Source: Pseudomonadota bacterium
Lineage (GTDB): Bacteria > Pseudomonadota > Alphaproteobacteria > SHVZ01
Assembly (NCBI GenBank): GCA_016195085.1
Contig: JACQAG010000005.1
Location: 1 to 64,000 of the forward strand
Direction: 5' to 3'
DNA: 64,000 bases
Positions 35,480 through 44,400 of this stretch are shown here, one piece after another. Numbering within the stretch: position 1 is the first letter of the stretch; each line of letters begins with the position of its first letter. The notes beneath the pieces were generated by a model. The model was not told where the DNA came from and did no database searches. It saw only the letters and a program-made list of their open reading frames with translations. The position numbers were made by a program, and so were the translations under genes.

Positions 35480-36493
35480 ATGCTGAGCTTCCTGGCGCGG
35501 CGGCTTGGCCATCTGGTGCTGACGCTTCTGGCGGCCTCGCTGCTGCTCTTCGTCGTCACCGAGTTCTCGCCGGGGAATGTCGCCGCCAAGATCCTTGGAC
35601 CGTATGCGGTCCAGAGCCAAGTCGATCTGCTGTACGGAAAGCTGAGGCTCGGCGATCCCTTGCCCTTGCGCTATCTCGGCTGGCTCGGCTCGCTTCTTGG
35701 GGTGGCCGACAACCCGCTCGCCGATCCATCCATCGGGTTGGGCCTCCACGATCCCCGTGGCAGCCGATATTTTGGCAATTTCGGCATGTCGCTTATGGCC
35801 AAGGAGCCGGTCATCGACGTGCTGGCCAAGCGCGCCGGCTATACCGTGCTGCTGACCTTCTGGGCGATCGTCGTCATCGTTCCGCTGTCGTTGCTCCTCG
35901 GCATCGCCACCGGCGTCAACCATGGGCGGTGGATCGACCGGCTGCTCTCTGCGGCGATGACGCTGCTGACCTCGATGCCGGAGTTCGTCACCGCGGTCGG
36001 ATTGCTTCTGGGATTTGCGGTTTGGCTCGGCGTGGCACCCGGCACCAGCACGATGCTCGCCAACGAGCGCTGGAGCCAGGCCTCGCAGCTGGTGCTGCCG
36101 GTCGCCGTCCTGGCCATCGCTTCGGCGACCTATGTCGCCCGCATCGTACGGGCCTCGGTCGTGGACACGATGCGGCAATCCTTCGTGCGCACGGCGCGTC
36201 TCAAGGGCTTGACCCGCCGGCAGGTGATCTATGGACATGTCTTGCGCAACGCCATGATTCCGCCCGTGACTGTCATCTTGCTGCAGGTCAATTGGCTGCT
36301 GACCGGCGTGGTCGTGGTCGAAGCGATCTTCGCCTATCCGGGCCTCGGCTCGCTGCTGCTTCAGGCCGCCCTCTTCGGCGATCTCTACACGGTGCAGGCG
36401 CTCACTCTGATCGCGCTCACGGTCGCGGTTGTCACGCAGGTCGTCGGCGACCTTTGCTACATGGCGCTCGACCCGAAGATCAGGCTGACGTGA
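35480..36493 (+). CDS. ABC transporter permease, DppB-type
   Basis: 337 residues with about six transmembrane segments. MLSFLARRLGHLVLTLLAASLLLFVVTEF is a typical DppB N terminus, and VRTARLKGLTRRQVIYGHVLRNAMIPPVTV is the coupling (EAA) loop. It may transport peptides with the binding protein upstream. It overlaps the next permease gene by 4 bp (GTGA), indicating translational coupling. Confidence 0.93.
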   Translation: MLSFLARRLGHLVLTLLAASLLLFVVTEFSPGNVAAKILGPYAVQSQVDLLYGKLRLGDPLPLRYLGWLGSLLGVADNPLADPSIGLGLHDPRGSRYFGNFGMSLMAKEPVIDVLAKRAGYTVLLTFWAIVVIVPLSLLLGIATGVNHGRWIDRLLSAAMTLLTSMPEFVTAVGLLLGFAVWLGVAPGTSTMLANERWSQASQLVLPVAVLAIASATYVARIVRASVVDTMRQSFVRTARLKGLTRRQVIYGHVLRNAMIPPVTVILLQVNWLLTGVVVVEAIFAYPGLGSLLLQAALFGDLYTVQALTLIALTVAVVTQVVGDLCYMALDPKIRLT

Positions 36494-37377
36494 GCCTGCC
36501 GGCGACCGCGATTGAGCCGATACGGGATCGATCGGCCCGACCGGGCTGGCGGCGCTTATGGGCGATGCTGCGCCCGATCCTGTCATCCGGCGCCGCCGCC
36601 GGCGGTCTGGCGCTGATCGTGTTTTGGGGTGCGGTCGCCGCATTGGCGCCCTGGATCGCTCCCTTCGATCCATTGGCCATCGATTTCGCCGCTGCCCTCG
36701 ACCCGCAGCCCTCGGCGGCGCATTGGCTTGGCACTGACAGCATCGGGCGCGATCTCATGTCGCGCGTGATCTGGGGCGCCAGGACCACCTACACGGTGGT
36801 GCCCATCGCGGTTCTCATCGCCTTTAGCGTGGGGATCGCCATGGGGCTGTGCGCCGGATACCACGGCGGCTGGGTCGACCGGCTCGTCGTTCGTCTCTCC
36901 GATGTCATGCTGGCGTTTCCGGCGCTCATCCTCTACGTCATTCTGATCACCGCGGTTGGGCCGTCACTCTTCAACATCGTCGCCGCCGTCACGCTCGCCT
37001 ATGCTCCGGGGATCGGCCGGCTGGCGCGCAGCCTAGCGCTCGCCTTGCGCCAGCAGGACTATGTGAAGGCGGCGGAAACGCGCGGCGAGACCTCCTTCTA
37101 CATCATCGCCGTCGAATTGCTGCCGAATGCGCAAGGGCCGCTGCTCGTAGACCTCTGTCTTCGCGCCGGCTACACCGTGCTGCTGACCGGCACTCTGGGA
37201 TTTCTCGGTCTGGGCCTGCCGCCGCCGACGCCCGATTGGGGCGGCATGGTGGTGGAGAACGCGCATCTGTTGGCCGTTCATTGGCATATGGCGGTCATTC
37301 CCTGCATCGCCATCTCCAGCCTCGTCGTCGGCTGCAATCTGCTGGCCGACGGATTGCACGAGCGGATCGCGCGGTGA
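36490..37377 (+). CDS. ABC transporter permease, DppC-type
   Basis: 295 residues, starting at GTG 36490, which overlaps the stop of the previous gene. It has the DppC pattern: an N-terminal TM (LIVFWGAVAALAPWIAPFDP), LGTDSIGRDLMSRVIWGARTTY and the coupling loop YVKAAETRGETSFYIIAVELLPN. Second permease of the importer. It overlaps the ATPase gene by 4 bp (GTGA). Confidence 0.92.
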   Translation: MSLPATAIEPIRDRSARPGWRRLWAMLRPILSSGAAAGGLALIVFWGAVAALAPWIAPFDPLAIDFAAALDPQPSAAHWLGTDSIGRDLMSRVIWGARTTYTVVPIAVLIAFSVGIAMGLCAGYHGGWVDRLVVRLSDVMLAFPALILYVILITAVGPSLFNIVAAVTLAYAPGIGRLARSLALALRQQDYVKAAETRGETSFYIIAVELLPNAQGPLLVDLCLRAGYTVLLTGTLGFLGLGLPPPTPDWGGMVVENAHLLAVHWHMAVIPCIAISSLVVGCNLLADGLHERIAR

Positions 37378-39434
37378 CGACGCCGGTCTTGCGGCTCCAG
37401 AACCTGACCGTCGTCTACGGCGACAGCGACGGCGAAGCGATGGCGGTCCGCGACCTCTCGCTGAGCTTGGCCTCGGGCGAGAGCTATGGACTGGTCGGCG
37501 AGTCCGGCTGCGGCAAGACCACGGTCGCCTATGCCATCGTGCGGCATCTGGCCGACAATGGCCGTGTCTCGGCGGGACGCATCTTCCTCGGCGAAGAGGA
37601 CGTGCTGGCATTGGACGCAGACGCCTTGAGGCGCCTGCGCGGTGCCGGCGTCGCCATGGTCTACCAGGATCCCGCGAGCGCCTTGAACCCAGTCTTGACC
37701 ATCGGCCGGCAACTAGTCGAGGCCGTCCGCGCCCACCGCTCCCTATCGAAAGCGAGCGCCGAAGCCGAGGTGGTGGCAATGCTGAGCCGGGTCAGGTTGC
37801 CGCGTCCGCAGGCGCTCTTGCAGCGCAACAAGCACGAGCTCTCCGGCGGGCAGCTGCAACGCGTCGTCATCGCCATGGCGCTGCTGGCGCGGCCGAGGCT
37901 GCTCATTCTGGACGAGCCGACCACCGGCTTGGATGCGACCATCGAAGCCGAAGTCGCGGATTTGATCGCCGAGCTGGCCAAGGGCTTCGGCATGTCGATG
38001 ATCTACATCTCCCACAATCTCCGCTTGATCGCTCGGGTCTGCGACCGGGTCGGCGTCATGTATGCGGGGGCGCTGGTCGAGGAGGGCACGGCGCGGCAGA
38101 TCCTGGCCGAGCCGAAGCATCCCTACACCGCCGGGCTCGTCCAGTGCTTGCCCTCGCTGCTCGGGCCCATCGGATCGAAGCGGCTTCCCTCGATCCCGGG
38201 CCAGCCGCCGGTCCCGCATGCGATGCCGCCGGGCTGCGCCTTCGCGCCGCGTTGCCGCTTCGCCGTCGCCCGGCGCTGCGATACCGTTCCGGGGCCGAGC
38301 CTGGAGAGCGTCGGCCCAGGACGACGCGTGTCCTGTCTTCGCCATAGTGAGATCGCTTCCCTGGCGGCGCCGGCGGAAGCGGAGGCCGCGCCCGCGCGCG
38401 TGGAAGGCGGCGTTCGCCTGGCGATCGACGGCCTCACAAAGGATTATGGCGGTGGCCGCGGCCTAGCCGGATTCGGCCGGGCTCGCCCGTCACTGCGCGC
38501 CAATGATGGGATCTCGCTCTCCGTGCGGGTGGGCGAGATCCTGGGCTTGGTCGGCGAGTCGGGTTCGGGCAAGACCACGCTTGGCCGCATCGTCATCGGC
38601 TTGGAGCAAGCGACGGCGGGCAGGGTCGACCTGAACGGGGTCGATATCGCGCGGCTGATGGTGCGGCGACGGCCCGCGGAGCTCATTCGCGCCATACAGA
38701 TGGTGTTCCAGAATCCCGACAGCACGCTCAATCCGGCCCATCGCGTCGGCTGGATCATCAGCCGCGCCATTCGTCGGCTGGGCGGGGCCGCCGATCGACG
38801 GTCGATGGCGGCGCGGGTCGACCGGCTTCTCGAGCTCGTTCGTCTGCCGAACGAAATCGTCGGAAGGTTTCCCCATGAGCTGTCCGGAGGTCAGCGCCAG
38901 CGGGTGGCGATTGCCCGAGCCTTCGCCGCCGATCCCGAATTGGTCATCGCCGATGAGCCGGTATCGGCTCTCGATGTCTCGGTGCAAGCCGCCATCGTCA
39001 ATCTGCTCGTCGACGTGCAGGAGGGCCAAGGCGCCACGGTCGTGTTCATCAGCCACGATCTGGCCCTGGTTCGCCACGTCGCCGACCGCGTCGCGGTCTT
39101 GTTCAAGGGGCGCGTGGTCGAGACCGGTCTGGCGAGCCAGGTCTTCCGACCGCCATGGCACCCCTATACCGAGATGCTGCTCAGCGTCGACGATCCCGCG
39201 CGCCGCCGCTCGCCGCCGCCGGCATGGGAAGAAGGCAAAGCCGATGGTCAAGGTTGCCCGTTCGCGGCGCGATGCCCCCGCCGCGTCGGGCCGATCTGCG
39301 ACACGGACGCGCCGGCTTTGCGCGCGGTTGAGTCGGGTCATATGATTTCTTGCCATGTGCCACCATCGGAGCTGCTGCGTGAGCAGAGCGGGTCCGGTCC
39401 GATGCATCCGAGCGAAGGAGCCGATCATGCGTAA
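37374..39434 (+). CDS. fused double ABC ATPase (DppD-DppF type)
   Basis: 686 residues beginning at GTG 37374. Two complete ATPase domains: the first has GLVGESGCGKTT, LSGGQLQR and LLILDEPTTGLD; the second GLVGESGSGKTT, LSGGQRQR and LVIADEPVSALD. Each ends with the oligopeptide/dipeptide C-terminal Cys cluster (GCAFAPRCRFAVARRCDT and GCPFAARCPRRVGPICDT), which in this family can hold a 4Fe-4S cluster. Normally these are two proteins. It is the only ATPase gene of this importer and overlaps the DUF427 gene by 8 bp. Confidence 0.92.
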   Translation: MTTPVLRLQNLTVVYGDSDGEAMAVRDLSLSLASGESYGLVGESGCGKTTVAYAIVRHLADNGRVSAGRIFLGEEDVLALDADALRRLRGAGVAMVYQDPASALNPVLTIGRQLVEAVRAHRSLSKASAEAEVVAMLSRVRLPRPQALLQRNKHELSGGQLQRVVIAMALLARPRLLILDEPTTGLDATIEAEVADLIAELAKGFGMSMIYISHNLRLIARVCDRVGVMYAGALVEEGTARQILAEPKHPYTAGLVQCLPSLLGPIGSKRLPSIPGQPPVPHAMPPGCAFAPRCRFAVARRCDTVPGPSLESVGPGRRVSCLRHSEIASLAAPAEAEAAPARVEGGVRLAIDGLTKDYGGGRGLAGFGRARPSLRANDGISLSVRVGEILGLVGESGSGKTTLGRIVIGLEQATAGRVDLNGVDIARLMVRRRPAELIRAIQMVFQNPDSTLNPAHRVGWIISRAIRRLGGAADRRSMAARVDRLLELVRLPNEIVGRFPHELSGGQRQRVAIARAFAADPELVIADEPVSALDVSVQAAIVNLLVDVQEGQGATVVFISHDLALVRHVADRVAVLFKGRVVETGLASQVFRPPWHPYTEMLLSVDDPARRRSPPPAWEEGKADGQGCPFAARCPRRVGPICDTDAPALRAVESGHMISCHVPPSELLREQSGSGPMHPSEGADHA

Positions 39435-40266
39435 GCGTCACCTCCGCGGTCGCGGGCCGCATATGTCGCCGCTCGATCGGATCGTGCAGTTCGATTTCGA
39501 ACCCGGCTACGTGGTCTTCACCGAGCCCGTCGCCAAGCGGGTGCGGGTCAAGGTCGGCGACATCACCATCGCCGATAGCATCGACATGATTCTGCTGTTC
39601 GAGACCGAGCATCAGCAAAGATACTGTTTCCCGATCAAGGACATCCGCATGGATCTGATGCGGGAGAACGAGCACGTGACGAGCTGCCGCTTCAAGGGCA
39701 CAGCGCACCACTACACCGTCAATGCCGGGGGCAAGGTGGTGGAAAACATCATGTGGCGCTACGCCGAGCCATTGCCGCAATGTCCGCCCATCGCCGACTA
39801 CGCGGGCTTCTATTGGGACAAGGTCGATCATTGGTACGAGGAGGACGAGGAGATCTTCGTCCATGCCCGCGATCCGTTTCGGCGGGTCGATTGCCTGCCG
39901 AGCAGCCGGCTGGTCCAGGTGTATGTGAACGGCGCCTTGGTCGCCGAGTCGCGCGGTTGCGTCTTCCTGTTCGAGACCGGATTGCCGACGCGCTACTACA
40001 TGCCGCGAGACGACATTCGGGGTGACATCCTGCGACCGAGCAACTTTGCGACGGGCTGCCCCTACAAGGGACAGGCCGGCTACTATCATGTCGAGGTCAG
40101 CGGCAAGCTCTACGAAAACCTGGTCTGGTACTATGCCGAGCCCAAGCGCGAGGTGTGGCCTATCGCGGGAAGGCTCTGCTTCGCCAACGAGTTCGTCGAC
40201 CGGATCCTGGTGGACGGGATCGAGCAGAAGCGGCCTCAGACAGGCCACTCCCACGGCTACGAGTAG
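39427..40266 (+). CDS. tandem DUF427 protein
   Basis: 279 residues with two DUF427 copies: the first around VRVKVGDITIADSIDMILLFE ... YCFPIKDIRMDLM ... CRFKGTAHHYTV, the second around VQVYVNGALVAESRGCVFLFE ... RYYMPRDDIRGDI ... CPYKGQAGYYHV. The families are beta-rich with a Tyr-x-P motif and of unknown chemistry. The start at ATG 39427 overlaps the ATPase gene; the operon context suggests that it acts on the imported compound. No signal peptide, so cytoplasmic. Confidence 0.88.
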   Translation: MRKRHLRGRGPHMSPLDRIVQFDFEPGYVVFTEPVAKRVRVKVGDITIADSIDMILLFETEHQQRYCFPIKDIRMDLMRENEHVTSCRFKGTAHHYTVNAGGKVVENIMWRYAEPLPQCPPIADYAGFYWDKVDHWYEEDEEIFVHARDPFRRVDCLPSSRLVQVYVNGALVAESRGCVFLFETGLPTRYYMPRDDIRGDILRPSNFATGCPYKGQAGYYHVEVSGKLYENLVWYYAEPKREVWPIAGRLCFANEFVDRILVDGIEQKRPQTGHSHGYE

Positions 40267-40316
40267 CGGGCGGCGCCTCATCGGCGGGTTCGGCACTCAT
40301 TGTCGTCAGGCGCCGC

Positions 40317-40517
40317 ATGCGTGACGAACACTGTGACGCGTTGCGATGGTCGGTAAAGCTGCTCCCCGAACTTGCGGCGCTGTACGGCAATACCTATAGC
40401 GGGGACGGTAGGGAGACCTTCGCCATGCCGACTGTCCATGACGACTATGAAGCGCTCGCTGGCAATCCGACCAGCACGACTTTGATTTACCGCTGTATCG
40501 CGATCAAAAAACTGTAG
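40317..40517 (+). CDS. tail-collar-like domain fragment
   Basis: 66 residues. LPELAALYGNTYSGDGRETFAMP matches the phage tail-collar/microcystin-dependent protein motif (LFxxLGTTYGGDGxTTFxLP), and the end LIYRCIAIKKL resembles the usual final strand. The intervening residues are shorter than in a full domain, and the N-terminal part seems lost. It may be a decayed remnant or a very small functional domain. No other phage gene is nearby. Confidence 0.45.
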   Translation: MRDEHCDALRWSVKLLPELAALYGNTYSGDGRETFAMPTVHDDYEALAGNPTSTTLIYRCIAIKKL

Positions 40518-40585
40518 ACGGCTCACCGCCTAGCACAGTTGCATGGTGCACCAGACGGGCGCTCATGCCGGCTGGCAGGCCGAGC

Positions 40586-40656
40586 CGGCCCGCTCCTTGC
40601 GGGGCGACCCGCGCGACGCGACGCTGCCCCGATCCGTGGGAGAAATACCGGTTAAC
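40586..40656. repeat. element A, copy 3 (right half)
   Basis: CGGCCCGCTCCTTGCGGGGC followed by GACCCGCGCGACGCGACGCTG matches 2187-2226 with few changes, and ends GATCCGTGGGAGAAATACCG, like the right inverted end of copy 1. The left part is missing. Confidence 0.75.
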
Positions 40657-41411
40657 CCGCCCGAGGCGCGCTTCCGAGCCTGAAGGCCTGGCCCTCGGGA
40701 CGGGCGGCAGACTAGTTCCGCACGGGAAGACGGGAGCGCGGCCGGTCTTGCTCGCCGCCTTCATTTCGGGGTGGCTCGTTCATCTCCTCGCAGTCCGCCG
40801 CGACCGCCTCGGCGCTGTCGCTCAGCTCACGCCCTGGGGTGGAGCTTGGGCAACCCTCGCCATCCTCCAGCGCGCTCGCCTCGAGGCCGCTCACATTGGC
40901 TGGCTCTTCGAGCCGTCGATCGTCCGGCGAAAAGGAAACGAGCAGCGCCGCGCCATCGACCGGCGCGGGCGCCAACAAGAGGGCGGCCAGAAGCCACATC
41001 AGCGCCGGCACCGGCACCTCGGGAGAGGCGGCGCTTTGGCGCCATCGGCTCGATTTCGAGGCCATCGATCCGGAAGCCGTCACGTCGGCAGAGGCGACAT
41101 CTCAACCCCCAAGGCTCTGGAAGCTCTCCCTATTCTAAGACCGACAGCGACGGCATTCGACCTCGCTCGAAGGGCTCTATCGCTGCCACCCGGGGGGTGA
41201 TTCGCGCATTTAAGGCCTCTTTACACAAATTTTACGAAGAGCGTCTAGCGTCGAGCTGTGGGAGGCCGAGGATTCGCCCCCGGCGCGGTTCCCCAAACGG
41301 CGACGAACAGGGAAAAATCATGTCAGAACAGCATGATCGCCCATTCCGTAAAATGCACGGCCGATTCCGCGGTCCGCGTCTCTCCAGCTATCGGCGGCCG
41401 CTGAGATCGGG
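40657..41411. other. intergenic region upstream of the giant kinase
   Basis: About 755 bp. It holds the weak minus-strand frame 40712-41059 and, at about 41180-41270, a somewhat AT-richer stretch (CATTTAAGGCCTCTTTACAC) that could carry the kinase promoter. No other feature recognised. Confidence 0.4.
40712..41059 (-). CDS. possible small secreted protein
   Basis: About 115 residues, starting at the Met of MASKSSRWRQ. It has a hydrophobic stretch VPALMWLLAALLLAPAPVDGA like a signal peptide, then an acidic, Ser/Glu-rich region. No family recognised. It is the only frame in this gap with a plausible signal peptide, but composition and context are not conclusive. Confidence 0.25.
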   Translation of the reverse strand, partial: SKSSRWRQSAASPEVPVPALMWLLAALLLAPAPVDGAALLVSFSPDDRRLEEPANVSGLEASALEDGEGCPSSTPGRELSDSAEAVAADCEEMNEPPRNEGGEQDRPRSRLPVRN

Positions 41412-44400
41412 GTGCGAATGATCGGTCCGGCCGCTCCAGGCAACATGGTTGGCGGGTGGACGTCTCGGCTGCGCAATCGCGTCTTCGTGGTCGGGCTTGC
41501 GGTCATCGTCGCGCTCTGGATCGGCGCATTCTATTTCCTGCAGCTCTTGCGCCAAGCCGAACTGACGCAAGCGCGTCGCGACACGGCCAACCTGGCCCTC
41601 GCCTTCGACGAGCAGCTGGTCCGCACCCTCAAGGGCATCGACCGAGGCATGCTCAGCCTCAAGCGGCAGCTCGAGCGCGATCCGCGGAGCTTCGATCTCA
41701 CGGCTGCGGTGGCCGAGGAGAGTCTCTTTGAAGACGTCGTGCTGCAGGTGGCGATCGCGGACGCCGCCGGTTGGCTCACGGCGGTGAGCGCCGCTGCGCC
41801 GCCAACGCCCGTGACTGTCGCCGACCGCGTGCACTTCCTCGTGCATGTGGAACGCGATACCGGTGAGCCCTTCATCAGCGTGCCGGTGCTGAGCCGGACC
41901 ACCGGCAAATGGGGCTTGCAGATGACACGGCGGCTCAACCATCCGGACGGCAGCTTTGCCGGTGTCATCTCCGTTACCATCGATCCGAGCTACTTGGCGC
42001 GGTTCTATGGCACCGTGGATCTCGGCAAGCAGGGTACCGTCACGGTCGTAGGGTCCGATGGGATCGTGCGGGCGAGAGCCGGACCCGGCAATGAGGCGTC
42101 CCTCGTCGGTCCCGGCCAGTCCGTCCTCGATGCCCCGATGTTCACCCAGCCGGCGCCGGCCGGGAATTTCGCGGCGAAGTGCCGGTTCGACGGGACCGAT
42201 CGAGTCTACAGCTATCGTCGCTTGCGCGGCTTTCCGCTGATTGTCGTCGTCGGCTTCGGCATGGACGACATCATGGCGGATTTGCCGAGCGACGTGACGG
42301 TGGCGTCGGCGATGCTGATCGTCTCCCTGGCACTGGCGGCGCTGCTGCTCTGGTTGGGCCGCGAGCTGGAGCGGAAGCGGCGCGATCAATCCGAGCTGGT
42401 CGCTGAACGGCGGCGCTTGCGCGAGGTGGTCGATGCCGTCGACGGTCCGCTGGCGCTCTTCGATACCGAGGGGCGGATCCAGTTCTGGAACGAGGGTTTC
42501 ATCAGGTTCTATCCGAAGATCGCCCCGTTGCTGCGCGTCGGCCTGAAACGCGCCCAGATTCGACAGGCACTGATCGAGTTGGGCTACCTCGCCTCCGACC
42601 CCGTTCTTGTGGCCAATACGCAGTCGCCGGCCGAATTTCCCTATCGGACATTGGACGGCCGCCAGCTCTTTGTCCGGCGCACCGTCATGGCCGATGGCGC
42701 CCTCTTGATCTCGACCACGGACATTACTGCTCTCCGAAAGGCCGAGCTCCGGCTGGAGGCGGCGATCCGCGCCATCGATGGCGGCTTCGCCTTGTTCGAT
42801 GCCGAGGATCGGCTGGTCCTGTGCAACGACGCCTTCCGGGCCGAGATGAGCCCGATTGCCGACTGCATCGAGACCGGCATGACGATCGCCGACATCTATC
42901 GAATGAGCTGGGACGCCGGGATGGCGTCGACCGCACTGCCTGGAGAGATGAAGGAGGCGTGGGTCGAACGCTGGCTCAACGTGCACCGTGCCGCGGACGG
43001 TACGCCGATCGAGCTCCATCGCGGGCGCATTCGGCGCGCGGCCTGGTTCCGCACAGCGGCCGACGAGGTTGTCCGGGTAACCGCGGACGTGACCGACCTC
43101 CGGCGGGCGGAGCTCAGGCTGCAATCGGCGATCAGGGCGATGGATGGTGGCTTCGCCCTGTTCGATGACGAAGACCGATTGATCCTGTGCAACGACGCCT
43201 ACCGGGAGGAGCTGCAGCCGATCGCCGATAGGATCAGGCCGGGGCTGACCTTCCACGAGCTCTACGGGATGGGATGGGACGCCGGCTTGGCGTTGCCGAG
43301 CGCTCTGCTTGGAGAAACTCGAGAGGAATGGATCGAACGCCGGTACCGGCATCATCGCTTGGCCGATGGGGTCCGCACCGAGCTCCATCGTGATGGCCGC
43401 TCCTGGTCTTCGGCGCGGTTCCGCTCGGCGGAAGGCGAAATCGTGCGCGTGACCATGGAGATCACCGACCTGCGCCAAGCCGAGCGACGGCTCGCCGCCG
43501 CGATCGCCGCCGTCAATGACGGTTTTGCCTTGTTCGATGCGGAAGACCGGCTGGTGCTGTGCAACGACGGCTACCGGCGAGAAGTGGAGCACGCCGCGGA
43601 CAAGATCGTTCCTGGCATGACTTTCCAGGAAGTTTGCGCGCTTGCCTGGGATGCCGGCCTGGTGGGCGAGACCCGGCCGGAGGAGACCAGAGAGAGCTAC
43701 CTGGAGCACCGCCTGGCGTTGCACCATGCCGCCGACGGAAGACCGCTCGAGATACGCCGCAACGAGCGCAAGCTTCGGATCGCAGAATATCGCACCGCCG
43801 AAGGCGAGGTCGTCCGGGTCTCGGCTGACGTAACGGATCTCGACGAGAAGGAGGCGGAGCTGCGGCGTCTGCTGGTGCAAAATGAGCTCTTGAGCGAGGC
43901 GACGCTGGCGCGGCGGACCTTCATGCTGCAAGCGGTCATGGACGGCATGCCCGATGGGCTGGTGATCCTGGATGAGAGCCGGCACGCGGTGTTCTGGAAC
44001 CATGGATTCCTTCGGCTCTGCGGTCTCGCCGATGCCGTCGACGGCAACGACGCTGCCTTCCTCAAGCAAGCCGGCCTCGAGCAGCTGTTTGGCGCCTTCC
44101 GCCTGCCGCCGGACGTCGTCCAAGAGCTGACGACCGGCGAGGACAGCGTGGCCGAGCGGATGCTCGCCGACGGTCGTTCGCTGCGCTTTCAGCTCCTCGA
44201 TGCCGGCGGCCGCAACGAGCTCCTGTGGGTCTCCGACATGAGCGGGCGTCTTCGCCAGGAGGCGGAGCGGCTGGCGCTGAGCGAACGGCTGCTGCTGGCC
44301 CAGAAGAATGATGCCGTCGGCACCATCGTCAGCACGGTCGCGCACGACTTCAACAACCTCTTGACCGTCGTTTTGGGTTTCGCATCCTTGAGCCAAGCTC

